This document shows, piece by piece, positions 23,731 through 32,510 of a stretch of DNA of 64,000 bases. The DNA lies in the NCBI RefSeq assembly GCF_000455485.1, contig NZ_CBQR020000153.1:45632-109631 (forward strand), written 5' to 3'. The notes under the pieces were generated by a model, which saw only the letters and a list, made by a program, of their open reading frames with translations, did no database searches and was not told where the DNA came from. Position 1 is the stretch's first letter. Each line of letters begins with the position of its first letter. Both the position numbers and the translations under genes were made by a program. The stretch is from Gorillibacterium massiliense. Lineage in GTDB: Bacteria; Bacillota; Bacilli; Paenibacillales; NBRC-103111.

Positions 23731-24348
23731 TCATTCCTCCGGCAAAAACGTCAAAATGAGCTGCTCCAAGATCATCTCCGGCGCATAGCCCCGCACGTCC
23801 CGTTGAAAGTGGTAGGAATCCCTGAGCAGCGCCATCATCAGTACGTCAGCTTTGAATACGCTGTTGGGCGCCGGCGAGCGGCTTGGCTCGGATGCGGCGA
23901 TTTCATCCAGAAGTTCGACGAACAGTTTATGCAGCTCGTTATAAACCGGGTTTTGCGACAGCGGGCGTTTACGGGCGGGCGACGCGGATTCTTCGACTCC
24001 GCTGAGCAGCTGTGCTTTCATTTCCCGGAAACGGATGAAGAGGCGGAGCAGTCCTTTCAGCCTCTCGCGCGGAGGTTCGTCCCGATTTTCGTTCATATAG
24101 GTCTCGATACCGTCGAATAGCAGATCCAGATGGTCTTTGATCAATTCCTGGCACAGCTCGCTTTTGTTGCGAAAACGCCGGTAGAGGGTGCCTGGGCCGA
24201 TCTCGGCCTCCGTTGCGATTTGGTTCATGCTGACGTTTTCCACGCCAAACTCCTCAAATAGCTTATGTGCCGCTTTCAGAATGCGCTGGCGGTTCTCCGC
24301 AGCGTCGCGGCGTTCCGTCCGGACTGGGGTGATGTCTGTTTTGCTCAT
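23731..24348 (-). CDS. TetR/AcrR-family transcriptional regulator
   Basis: 205 residues from ATG 24348, with GAGAGGAAGTG upstream; the open frame extends to 24822 but that part overlaps the divergent gene. N-terminal HTH domain (about 14-65: RILKAAHKLFEEFGVENVSM, NQIATEAEIGPGTLYRRFRNK). The C-terminal half is the ligand and dimer domain. It most likely represses the divergent isochorismatase/MFS operon through the paired palindromes in the 114-bp intergenic region, and itself. Confidence 0.9.
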   Translation of the reverse strand: MSKTDITPVRTERRDAAENRQRILKAAHKLFEEFGVENVSMNQIATEAEIGPGTLYRRFRNKSELCQELIKDHLDLLFDGIETYMNENRDEPPRERLKGLLRLFIRFREMKAQLLSGVEESASPARKRPLSQNPVYNELHKLFVELLDEIAASEPSRSPAPNSVFKADVLMMALLRDSYHFQRDVRGYAPEMILEQLILTFLPEE

Positions 24349-24380
24349 CCTTGTCACTTCCTCTCCAATGAACTGCCGTC

Positions 24381-24410
24381 TTGACAAACGGAGATGTCTC
24401 CGCTTAAATA
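24381..24410 (+). promoter_or_regulatory. Promoter of the isochorismatase gene
   Basis: TTGACA (24381-24386), 17-base spacer, TTAAAT (24404-24409). The spacer contains a GGAGATGTCTCC palindrome, so a bound repressor would cover the promoter. Confidence 0.7.
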
Positions 24411-24431
24411 AGAGGAGAGGTCTCCGTTTAA
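24388..24431. promoter_or_regulatory. Double palindromic operator, probable TetR site
   Basis: Two copies of the same palindrome, ACGGAGATGTCTCCG (24388-24402) and GGAGAGGTCTCCG (24415-24427), are separated by an A+T spacer. The whole is also roughly symmetric. It sits between the divergent TetR and isochorismatase genes and overlaps the promoter. Confidence 0.7.
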
Positions 24432-24462
24432 TATTATCATGAGAAAAAGGAGTGCACAACCG

Positions 24463-25032
24463 ATGCAAAATGATGCTCAAAAGACCGCATTGCTGGTCAT
24501 GGATATGCAAAACTCCATCGTCTCGCGGTACGCCAATAACGAAGAAATCCTGCAACCCTTTCAAAAAGCGGTGGAAGCTGCCCGGCAGCGCTCCATCCCC
24601 GTTATTTTCATAAGGGTCGGATTTAGCGAAGGCTACCCAGAGATTAGCCCGAGAAACAAAATGTTCGCTGGTTCGGCTCAGCGTGGCGGCATGACGACGG
24701 ATAGCGATGCAACGGAAATCCATGAATCCCTTAAGCCCCAACCAGGCGAGCCGGTCGTGACCAAAGTGCGGGTCAGTGCATTCGCAGGCAGTACGCTGGA
24801 AGTGATCTTGCGCGCCAAGCAAATCGACTCGTTGGTTCTGTGCGGGATTTCCACCAGCGGAGTTGTTCTCTCCACCTTGCGGGAGGCGGCGGATAAGGAT
24901 TTTGCCCTAACCGTGCTGTCCGATGCTTGCCTTGATGCCGATCCGGAAGTTCACCGTGTGCTCATGGAAAAAGTATTCCCGCGCCAAGCCGAGGTACTCA
25001 CCGCCGACGGTTGGATCGATTCACAGAGTTGA
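24463..25032 (+). CDS. Isochorismatase-family cysteine hydrolase
   Basis: 189 residues from ATG 24463 (AAAGGAG 10 bases upstream); an in-frame ATG at 24439 precedes that site. The catalytic triad of the family is complete: Asp14 (VMDMQN), Lys101 (VTKVRVSAF) and Cys127 (LCGISTSGVVL). Members hydrolyse amides or related bonds (nicotinamidase, N-carbamoyl and isochorismate types); substrate unknown. Under TetR control and followed by an MFS efflux-type gene, it may act on a toxic compound that induces the operon. Confidence 0.88.
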   Translation: MQNDAQKTALLVMDMQNSIVSRYANNEEILQPFQKAVEAARQRSIPVIFIRVGFSEGYPEISPRNKMFAGSAQRGGMTTDSDATEIHESLKPQPGEPVVTKVRVSAFAGSTLEVILRAKQIDSLVLCGISTSGVVLSTLREAADKDFALTVLSDACLDADPEVHRVLMEKVFPRQAEVLTADGWIDSQS

Positions 25033-25043
25033 TACAAAATATA

Positions 25044-25085
25044 AAGCGCCTCTTCGGGATCGACTTCCCGGGAGGCGCTCCTCTT
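25044..25085 (+). terminator. Hairpin, possible attenuator or terminator
   Basis: AGCGCCTC pairs with GAGGCGCT, with an inner CGGGA/TCCCG stem; the following tract CCTCTTTCTC is only moderately T-rich. It lies between the isochorismatase and MFS genes. Confidence 0.45.
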
Positions 25086-25128
25086 TCTCGCGAGACTCGA
25101 TGGAAATGACAGAAAGAAGGCTTTGTAC

Positions 25129-26325
25129 GTGCCCATTTGGAAAAGAAACTTGATTGTCTGTTGGTTCGGAATGTTCGTTACCGGTGTCGGGATGAGCCAG
25201 ATCGCGCCGGTGTTGCCTTTATATATAAGACACTTGGGGGTAGAGGACTCCTCCGTTATCGCCCAATTTTCCGGGATCGCTTTTGGGATTACGTTTATCG
25301 TCTCGGCGATTTTTTCACCGATATGGGGGCTAGCCGCCGACCGCTTCGGGCGTAAACCAATGCTGCTCCGGGCGAGCCTCGGCATGGCCATCGTTATCGG
25401 ATTCATGGGTTTCGCGCCAAACGTCTATGTCCTCATTGCATTGCGGCTGTTGCAAGGGGTGATCACCGGATATGGTACCGCCTGCACGACTTTGATCGCC
25501 ACCCAAACGGATAAGGAGCACGCAGGGGCGGCCCTCGGCATCCTGTCTACGTCTAACATTGCCGGTTCTTTGCTGGGACCGACCATCGGCGCTTTTATCG
25601 GGGAAAACTTCGGCCTGCAAAATGTTTTCTTCATTACAGGCGGGCTGATGCTGATCGCTTTCCTAACCACCGCGTTTTTCGTAAAAGAAACTTTTGTCCG
25701 CGAAAATAAAAAGACGCTGAGGATGAAAGAAGTATGGGATCAGATACCGGAAAAAAGCTTGACGATCACGCTGTTCGTCACGTTCTTCGTGCTGAACGTC
25801 GCCATGTACTCGGTTGAGCCGATCATCACCGTGTATGTTTTCCAATTGACCCGCTCTGCCGGTCATGTCGCCCTTATCGCCGGCATCACGTTCTCCGCAT
25901 CGGGGCTGGCGAATATTCTGGCTGCTCCACGGCTTGGGAAGATGTCCGATGAGATCGGGGCCCATAAGGTGATGCTGATTGCCCTTGTGGCGGCAGGGAT
26001 CATCTTTATTCCCCAAGCTTTCGTAACTGCCGCTTGGCAGTTGATGCTGCTGCGCTTTTTGCTGGGGCTGACGGCAGGGGGCTTGAACCCATCGGTCAAT
26101 GTTTTGGTTAAAAAGATAACGCCCTCGTCGCTGACCGGGCGGGTTTACGGCTTTACGATGTCAGCGGCGTATTTGGGCGTTTTCGGCGGCTCGGTTCTAG
26201 GCGGACAGGTGGCAGGCTGGTTCGGCGTTCGGTATGTCTTTTTCATTACCAGCGCGCTTTTGTTGGCCAATGCGGTTTGGGTGTATTTTAAAGTTTATAA
26301 GAAACTCAGTGTAAAAGAAGCATAA
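25129..26325 (+). CDS. MFS transporter, multidrug efflux type
   Basis: 398 residues from GTG 25129 (AAGAAGG 8 bases upstream); a TTG at 25123 is too close to that site. Twelve hydrophobic segments. The loop 2-3 motif A reads GLAADRFGRKPML, the 12-span drug/H+ antiporter signature, and a related GKMSDEIGAHKVM lies between spans 8 and 9. GYGTACTTLIATQT and NIAGSLLGPTIGAFIGE resemble motif C of exporters. Same strand as, and probably co-regulated with, the isochorismatase gene. Substrate unknown. Confidence 0.9.
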   Translation: MPIWKRNLIVCWFGMFVTGVGMSQIAPVLPLYIRHLGVEDSSVIAQFSGIAFGITFIVSAIFSPIWGLAADRFGRKPMLLRASLGMAIVIGFMGFAPNVYVLIALRLLQGVITGYGTACTTLIATQTDKEHAGAALGILSTSNIAGSLLGPTIGAFIGENFGLQNVFFITGGLMLIAFLTTAFFVKETFVRENKKTLRMKEVWDQIPEKSLTITLFVTFFVLNVAMYSVEPIITVYVFQLTRSAGHVALIAGITFSASGLANILAAPRLGKMSDEIGAHKVMLIALVAAGIIFIPQAFVTAAWQLMLLRFLLGLTAGGLNPSVNVLVKKITPSSLTGRVYGFTMSAAYLGVFGGSVLGGQVAGWFGVRYVFFITSALLLANAVWVYFKVYKKLSVKEA

Positions 26326-26350
26326 TTGGTATAACCGAAAGATTTTGCAA

Positions 26351-26394
26351 GTCGAGCTTTTTCGGGAGGTGTCCTGATGCTCGGCTTTTTTTTG
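26351..26394 (+). terminator. Rho-independent terminator
   Basis: GTCGAGC pairs with GCTCGGC (one G-T pair), followed by eight T. It ends the MFS gene. Confidence 0.75.
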
Positions 26395-26642
26395 TGCGCA
26401 GATTATTAATTTCATTATATATTTATGGCATTTAGGGTGGTTTTTGTGAAATGTAATCGATTTTACTAAGTAAAAATGGCACTAATGTCCGTAGAAATGG
26501 ACATGGTATCTATAACTATAGTATTCCACAATATGGAAGCAATTTGTTTTTGTTGTACTCACTATCAAATTGGAAAGAGAAGTAAGGGGGTGATCGGAAA
26601 AGCAAGCGAAACCTCAAAAATGTCGTTATGTCAATCGTTTGA
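26395..26642. other. Intergenic region before the GH87 gene
   Basis: No gene supported; the long frame reads through here only because no stop occurs. ATGTCC (26485-26490) and GGACAT (26499-26504) form an operator-like palindrome. A GTAAGGGGGTGAT at about 26581 looks like a ribosome site but leads to no credible gene. Confidence 0.35.
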
Positions 26643-26657
26643 TTGCAAGCGCTTTCT
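26643..26657 (+). promoter_or_regulatory. cre box (CcpA site) upstream of GH87 gene
   Basis: TTGCAAGCGCTTTCT matches WTGNAANCGNWNNCW at every constrained position. It lies 38 bases upstream of the glucanase start, fitting carbon catabolite repression of the enzyme. Confidence 0.65.
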
Positions 26658-26694
26658 AAGGTGGATTACCGATTGGAAAAGACAAAGGAGGAAG

Positions 26695-29600
26695 ATGAAG
26701 AAAATGGAGATGAAGGTGGACAAGCTGAAACGCTGTTCTCTTACCTTTCTGATTTTGGCCTTGATCATATCGAGTTTTTCCTTTCGTCCAACTGCTGCTC
26801 ATGCGGCCACCAATCTTGCGTTAGGTAAAGCTGTAACGGCAAGCGGCTACAATGATGTGTACCAACCGTCGAATATCAATGATGGAAATGCGGCTACCTA
26901 CTGGGAGAGTACGAATAATGCTTTTCCCGTTTGGGTGCGGATTGATCTCGGCAGCCTTCAGAGTGTGAACCAGGTGGTGCTGAAGCTCCCGGCAAGCTGG
27001 GAGGCGCGGACCCAAAATATCGCGGTATCCGGAAGCACTGACGATTCTACCTACACGGCTTTAGCGGCAGCCGCCAACTATACGTTTGATCCATCGAATG
27101 GGGGCAATTCCGTCACTATTTCATTTACAGCTACCAATGTCCGCTATGTGAAGTTGACCATTGCCTCCAACACGACATGGCCTGCCGGGCAAATTTCGGA
27201 GCTTGAAGTGTATAGTACCGCATCGCCAACGGTCACACCAACGGCAACGCCAACCGTCACGCCAACCGTAACACCGACCGTTACACCGACGGTGACCCCA
27301 ACCGTCACGCCAACGGTTACTCCTACCGTAACACCTACTGCTACGCCAACAGCGACTCCGACGACAACGCCGACCGGCAGCAACCTTGCACTGAACAAGC
27401 TGATTGCGGCAAATTCCACCGTCTATACTTATGTGGCGACTAATGCCAATGACGGTAGCTTGACCACTTACTGGGAAGGAGCCGGCGGTTCGTATCCGAA
27501 CACGTTGACGGTTAGCCTTGGGGCAAATGTCAACCTCAGCTCCATCGTGCTGAAGCTCAATCCGGATGCGATTTGGGCGAAGCGCACCCAGAACATTCAA
27601 GTGCTGGGCCGCGACCAGAACGGAGGCAGTTTCGTCAACCTGGTGTCTGCAACAAATTATGTTTTTGACCCGGCCACCGGCAATACGGTGACGATCCCAG
27701 TTTCCGGTACAGCCAGCGACGTACAGTTGAAAATCGCCTCCAACACAGGCTCCAGCGCAGGCCAAGTGGCGGAATTCCAGATCTACGGAACGCCGGCGCC
27801 TAATCCTGATTTGACCATTTCCGGCGTTAGCTGGACTCCGGCTTCTCCGGTGGAAACCGACAGCGTGACGCTGAAAGCAACGGTGGTCAACAGCGGGACA
27901 GCGGCATCGGCGGCTACGGCGGTGAACTTTTACCTTGGGACGACCCTCGCAGGCTCGGCTAGCGTCGGCGCTCTGGCGGCAGGAGCAAGCACGGATGTGT
28001 CTCTCGCCATCGGCACAAAAGACGCCGGCTCTTATCCGGTTACGGCTAAGGTCGATGAAGCGAACACAATAGTCGAGCTGAATAATGACAACAACAGCTT
28101 GACCAGTGCAACGCCACTTGTCATTGCACAGGTGCCCAGCTCCGATCTGGTGGCGTCAAGCGTGTCCTGGAGTCCCGGTAATCCTTCGGCGGGCAATACC
28201 GTCAGCTTCTCGGTCACTCTGAAAAACCAAGGAATCTCTGCATCCGCCGCCGGTACTCATGCAGTTACCCTTACCTTGACCGATGCAAGCAGCGGGGCGG
28301 TAGTCAAGACGTTGAATGCAACGTACACCGGGTCTCTTGCTCCGGGAGCGAGTGCCGCGCCTTTGAACATGGGAACCTGGACGGCGGTTAACGGCAAATA
28401 CAACGTGACGACGCAAGTGGCGGTAGATGCCAACGAGCTGCCCGTAAAGCAGGCGAACAATACAAGCTCTCAGCCGTTTTTTGTCGGACGAGGCGCAAAC
28501 ATGCCCTATGACATGTATGAAGCCGAGGATGGTTCAATCGGCGGGGGAGCAGCCATAGTCGGGCCGAACCGCACCATCGGCGATCTGGCAGGCGAAGCCT
28601 CCGGGCGCAAAGCCGTCACTTTAAACAGCACCGGCAGTTACGTTCAGTTCACGACTCGGGCTAATACCAATACCCTCGTCGTTCGTTTCTCCATACCGGA
28701 TGCAGCGGGAGGCGGCGGTATTGATTCCACGTTGAACGTTTACGTTAACGGAACGTTTTCCAAGGCGATTCCGTTGACTTCGCGCTACGCCTGGCTGTAT
28801 GGAAACGAAACCAGCCCCGGCAATAGCCCGTCGGCAGGCTCGCCCCGCCATATTTACGACGAAGCCAACATGATGTTCGACACAACCATCCCCGCCGGAA
28901 GCACCATCCGTCTGCAAAAAGACGCTGCCAATACGACCAACTATGCCATTGATTTCATCAACTTGGAGCAGGTGGCGCCAATCGCCAACCCGAACCCGGC
29001 CAAGTACGTCACTCCGGCGGGCTTTACCCATCAGGACGTGCAAAATGCGCTGGATAAGTTCCGGATGGACACTACCGGCACTTTGGAAGGGGTTTATCTC
29101 CCGGCGGGAACCTATACGACTTCGCAAAAATTCCAAGTCTATGGCAAGCCGGTGAAGGTGATCGGTGCCGGTCCTTGGTACACCCGTTTTGTCGCCCCGT
29201 CCGGTCAGGACAATACGGACGTTGGGTTCCGGGTGGAAAGCTCGGTGAACGGATCGACCTTTGCCAACTTCTCATACTTCGGGAACTACACGTCGCGGAT
29301 TGACGGACCGGGCAAAGTGTTCGATTTTTCCAACGTAGCGAACATGACCATCGACAACATTTGGGTCGAGCATCAGGTGTGTATGTACTGGGGAGCTAAC
29401 ACCGACTACATGACCATCAAAAACTCCCGCATCCGGGACACTTTTGCCGACGGCATCAACATGACCAACGGCAGTACGAACAATCTGGTTTCCAACAACG
29501 AAGCCCGGGCGACGGGGGACGACAGCTTCGCGCTGTTCTCAGCCATTGACGCAGGAGGAGCGGACGAGCGGGACAACGTCTTTGAAAACTTAACCTCGCT

Positions 29601-30168
29601 CCTGACGTGGCGTGCGGCGGGCGTAGCGGTATACGGTGGGTATGCCAACACCTTCCGCAACATCTATATTGCCGACACCCTCTGTTATTCCGGTATTACG
29701 ATTAGCTCCCTGGACTTCGGCTATCCGATGAACGGGTTCGGGGCGACGCCGACAACCAACTTGCAAAACATCACCATCGCTCGGGCGGGCGGCCATTTCT
29801 GGGGTGCGCAGGTTTTCCCGGCGATCTGGGTGTTCTCCGCATCCAAGGTGTTCCAGGGAATCCGGGTCAGTGACGTGGATATCATCGATCCGACCTATGT
29901 AGGCATCATGTTCCAAACCAACTATGTCGGCGGGCAGCCGCAGTATCCGGTAGCTGACACCATTTTCACCAATGTGACCATTTCCGGCGCGCAAAAGAGC
30001 GGAGACATCTACGATGCCAAGTCGGGCGTAGGGATCTGGGCCAACGAGATGCCGGAGGCGGGGCAAGGGCCTGCGGTGGGTACGGTTATTTTCAACAATT
30101 TGAAAATGATCAATAACTACTTGAACATCAAGAACACGACGTCGACGTTTACAATTACGGTCAATTAA
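26695..30168 (+). CDS. Secreted GH87 alpha-1,3-glucanase (mutanase/mycodextranase family)
   Basis: 1157 residues from ATG 26695 (AAAGGAGG just upstream; ATG 26704 is an alternative). Signal peptide to about 37 (PTAAHA), discoidin/F5-8C domain (about 39-175), Thr-Pro linker (178-228), second discoidin (about 230-365), two CARDB-type Ig-like domains (about 370-475 and 480-595), a CBM6/35-like module (about 600-760; YEAEDGSIGGG), and a right-handed beta-helix (about 770-1157). Catalytic aspartates Asp919 (FADGIN), Asp942 and Asp943 (TGDDSFA) keep the 23/24 spacing that I recall for Asp1045, Asp1068 and Asp1069 of Paenibacillus Agl-FH1. It should degrade alpha-1,3-glucan of fungal walls or dental-plaque mutan. 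Preceded by a cre box. Confidence 0.88.
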   Translation: MKKMEMKVDKLKRCSLTFLILALIISSFSFRPTAAHAATNLALGKAVTASGYNDVYQPSNINDGNAATYWESTNNAFPVWVRIDLGSLQSVNQVVLKLPASWEARTQNIAVSGSTDDSTYTALAAAANYTFDPSNGGNSVTISFTATNVRYVKLTIASNTTWPAGQISELEVYSTASPTVTPTATPTVTPTVTPTVTPTVTPTVTPTVTPTVTPTATPTATPTTTPTGSNLALNKLIAANSTVYTYVATNANDGSLTTYWEGAGGSYPNTLTVSLGANVNLSSIVLKLNPDAIWAKRTQNIQVLGRDQNGGSFVNLVSATNYVFDPATGNTVTIPVSGTASDVQLKIASNTGSSAGQVAEFQIYGTPAPNPDLTISGVSWTPASPVETDSVTLKATVVNSGTAASAATAVNFYLGTTLAGSASVGALAAGASTDVSLAIGTKDAGSYPVTAKVDEANTIVELNNDNNSLTSATPLVIAQVPSSDLVASSVSWSPGNPSAGNTVSFSVTLKNQGISASAAGTHAVTLTLTDASSGAVVKTLNATYTGSLAPGASAAPLNMGTWTAVNGKYNVTTQVAVDANELPVKQANNTSSQPFFVGRGANMPYDMYEAEDGSIGGGAAIVGPNRTIGDLAGEASGRKAVTLNSTGSYVQFTTRANTNTLVVRFSIPDAAGGGGIDSTLNVYVNGTFSKAIPLTSRYAWLYGNETSPGNSPSAGSPRHIYDEANMMFDTTIPAGSTIRLQKDAANTTNYAIDFINLEQVAPIANPNPAKYVTPAGFTHQDVQNALDKFRMDTTGTLEGVYLPAGTYTTSQKFQVYGKPVKVIGAGPWYTRFVAPSGQDNTDVGFRVESSVNGSTFANFSYFGNYTSRIDGPGKVFDFSNVANMTIDNIWVEHQVCMYWGANTDYMTIKNSRIRDTFADGINMTNGSTNNLVSNNEARATGDDSFALFSAIDAGGADERDNVFENLTSLLTWRAAGVAVYGGYANTFRNIYIADTLCYSGITISSLDFGYPMNGFGATPTTNLQNITIARAGGHFWGAQVFPAIWVFSASKVFQGIRVSDVDIIDPTYVGIMFQTNYVGGQPQYPVADTIFTNVTISGAQKSGDIYDAKSGVGIWANEMPEAGQGPAVGTVIFNNLKMINNYLNIKNTTSTFTITVN
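27228..27375 (+). repeat. Thr-Pro repeat linker (12-bp units)
   Basis: About twelve tandem 12-base units encoding T-V/A-T-P, with third positions and codons varied, so the repeat is kept at protein level more than at DNA level. It links the two discoidin domains of the GH87 protein, as in B. circulans Agl-KA. Confidence 0.9.
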
Positions 30169-30210
30169 GCGATTGTCGGCGGTCGGTGAAACCATCAGAA
30201 GCAGCGGAAA

Positions 30211-30249
30211 AATAGCCGTTCCCCTATCGGGGGAGCGGCTATTTTTTGT
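30211..30249 (+). terminator. Rho-independent terminator
   Basis: AATAGCCGTTCCCC pairs with GGGGGAGCGGCTATT around a short loop, then six T. It ends the GH87 gene. Confidence 0.85.
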
Positions 30250-30384
30250 TGACAGATTTGCGACTCGCCAAATAGTGTCTTTTGGCCTATCCGTTGTTGT
30301 AAGGAAATAGACTTTATCTTATTATTTAAATAACATTCCTATTAGATAGAGGGATACAAACGGAAGGATCTGGATGTTTGATAG

Positions 30385-32490
30385 ATGGGTGGGACACATG
30401 TGGCTTTACGACTCAAACAACTGGATCATTTTAATGGCTACAAGACCGTAGTTTCCATCATCATGGGGCTGCTCGGATTTGCCGGATGCTTTATTCCGGT
30501 AAGCTTATCTTATGACGGCATGACGATTTTGGTCATCTGGAGTCTGATTTTCCCCTTAATGGCCGTGAAGGCATGGGGCGGAAGGTACGGTTTGTTCGGT
30601 ATCATACCTGTATTTGTGCTTTTTTTCCCGGGGTATGTTCAGCGTTATGGAGTCCTGGCTTGCTTCGTCATCGGCTGCAGTTACGTGTTGTGGATCGCCA
30701 TTCACAGCTACGGAGCTGTCGGGAAAAGGCCGGGCTCCTTATTTCGAGATTCATTTTTCCTGCAGACCGTGTACAGTCTGTTTTTTCTCCTTCTCTATCT
30801 CTGCGTCTCACCGCTAATGCGTATTGGGGTAGAGGATCACGAAATCTCGGTTAGGATCGGCCTGCCATTCGTTGAAGGTTTTCTCATGGTGCTGGTTTGT
30901 GAAAGGGTGCTGCGTATGCCCTATATTGGAAAATGGTTCGACCCAAGCTCCGGTTCCGAAGACAATTCGTCGCCAATCGCCGACAAGGCGGAGAATAACT
31001 CCCAATCGAAGGAATGGAAGGAAAAGAAGAACTACAGGCTTCTTATCGAAGAGATGCTGAACGGTTTTTACATCGTGGAGCCGGTGTTTAACGAACGGCA
31101 GGAATTCGCGGATATCCGCTTTGTCGATGTCAATCGGGCCTTTGAACGGCATGCTACCAGAAAGATACACGAGGTGCTGGGCAAAACCTGGACGGAGGTG
31201 TACGGAGTCCCCAACCGATACTTGACCTACTACGAGCAGGTATACCGAACCGGAGTTTCCCATATCCGCGAGTCTTATCATCCCTCCATTCAGCACAAGC
31301 GGTATTTGGCCAACATTTTTAAAATGAATGAGCACCACATCGGCGTCATATACGAGAATATTACCGATCAGATCAAGGCCGAGGGTGAAATCAAGACGCT
31401 GGCGGCCAATCTGAATGCTATTTTCGAGAGTACAAAGGAAATGATTTGGCTCGCCGATGAAAATCATCAGCTCATTATGTATAATCAGGCTTTTCAAGAG
31501 GGCGCGAAAAGATTGCTCGGGATCGACGTGAAGCCTGGCTTGGTTCCGAACGACTTTTTTATGGTGGATAAAGCGCAGGTTTTTGCGAACTGCTACGACA
31601 GGTCGATAAAAGAGGGGCAATTTGTCATCGAGGAAGATCTCGACGGAACCATCGTCGAGGCTTCGTTCAACCCTATCTTCATCGATGGGTGCGCAGCCGG
31701 TGTGGCTGTATTCTGCAAGGACATCACCGAGCAGAAGCGTGCCGAACAGGAAATCATGCGGCTTAACAGCGAGCTGGAGCAGCGGGTTATTGAAAGGACG
31801 AATGAACTGGAAGCCGTCATCCGCGAACTGGAAGCATTCACCTATACCGTGTCCCATGACCTCAAATCCCCGCTACGGGCGATTGATGCGTACAGCCGAA
31901 TCATGCTAGAGGATTACCCGGAGCAATTGGAAGGCGATTTGAAAGAAATGACGGGACGTATCAAGAACATTAGCAGAGAGACGATTGTGCTTATCAACAA
32001 GCTACTGAAGTATTCGACATCGATCATGAATGAGGTGAACCGCGAGGAGATCGATATGCAGGAGCTGGTGACGGCCGTCTTCCGTGAGCAGGTGGTCGCT
32101 TTTCCGGAAAGACAAATCCAGCTCGTACTGGAAACCGAACTGCCTCAAGTGAAAGCGGACGGGAGCCTGATGCGGCAGGTGGTGGACAACCTCATTTCCA
32201 ATGCCGTCAAGTTTACGAAGAATCGGGAGCATGCGGTTATTACCGTCGGCCACGTTAGTAGATTTGAAGATGTGGAGATCTACGTGCGCGACAACGGGAT
32301 CGGTTTCGACATTGCGGATTCCAATGAGCTGTTCGTTTTGTTTCAGCGCTTGCATACGGTGGATGAGTTTGAGGGGACGGGCATCGGTTTACCCACTGTC
32401 AGCAAAATCATCCGCAGGCATGGTGGAAGAACCCACATAATAGGGAAGCCGGATGAGGGTGCGACGGTTTATTTTACATTGCCGTTTTAA
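30385..32490 (+). CDS. Membrane histidine kinase with PAS domains
   Basis: 701 residues (ATG 30385; a GTG at 30400 with GGTGGG upstream is possible). About five to six membrane spans (20-180), then two PAS domains (about 215-330 and 335-450), a coiled-coil, the dimerisation and phospho-acceptor region with His491 (SHDLKSPLRAI), and an ATPase domain with N box (NLISNAVKF), G1 (DNGIGF) and G2 (GTGIGL). The layout resembles phytochrome-type and Cph1-like kinases in its kinase part. The next gene is a response regulator whose first ATG overlaps this stop codon, so they are a cognate pair. Signal unknown. Confidence 0.9.
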   Translation: MGGTHVALRLKQLDHFNGYKTVVSIIMGLLGFAGCFIPVSLSYDGMTILVIWSLIFPLMAVKAWGGRYGLFGIIPVFVLFFPGYVQRYGVLACFVIGCSYVLWIAIHSYGAVGKRPGSLFRDSFFLQTVYSLFFLLLYLCVSPLMRIGVEDHEISVRIGLPFVEGFLMVLVCERVLRMPYIGKWFDPSSGSEDNSSPIADKAENNSQSKEWKEKKNYRLLIEEMLNGFYIVEPVFNERQEFADIRFVDVNRAFERHATRKIHEVLGKTWTEVYGVPNRYLTYYEQVYRTGVSHIRESYHPSIQHKRYLANIFKMNEHHIGVIYENITDQIKAEGEIKTLAANLNAIFESTKEMIWLADENHQLIMYNQAFQEGAKRLLGIDVKPGLVPNDFFMVDKAQVFANCYDRSIKEGQFVIEEDLDGTIVEASFNPIFIDGCAAGVAVFCKDITEQKRAEQEIMRLNSELEQRVIERTNELEAVIRELEAFTYTVSHDLKSPLRAIDAYSRIMLEDYPEQLEGDLKEMTGRIKNISRETIVLINKLLKYSTSIMNEVNREEIDMQELVTAVFREQVVAFPERQIQLVLETELPQVKADGSLMRQVVDNLISNAVKFTKNREHAVITVGHVSRFEDVEIYVRDNGIGFDIADSNELFVLFQRLHTVDEFEGTGIGLPTVSKIIRRHGGRTHIIGKPDEGATVYFTLPF

Positions 32491-32510
32491 TGAAGGTGGG
32501 GAGCGCAACG

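Noticed and set aside
24349-24822. Upstream extension of the TetR frame
   Set aside because: The extra 158 codons overlap the divergent gene and the operator region; the ATG at 24348 has a ribosome site and gives a normal TetR length.
26476-26694. N-terminal extension of the GH87 frame
   Set aside because: It contains the cre box and no signal peptide; AAAGGAGG right before 26695 and the signal peptide that follows fix the start there.
27228-27375. Short tandem repeats considered as a CRISPR-like or mobile array
   Set aside because: The 12-base units have no spacers and encode a Thr-Pro linker in frame.
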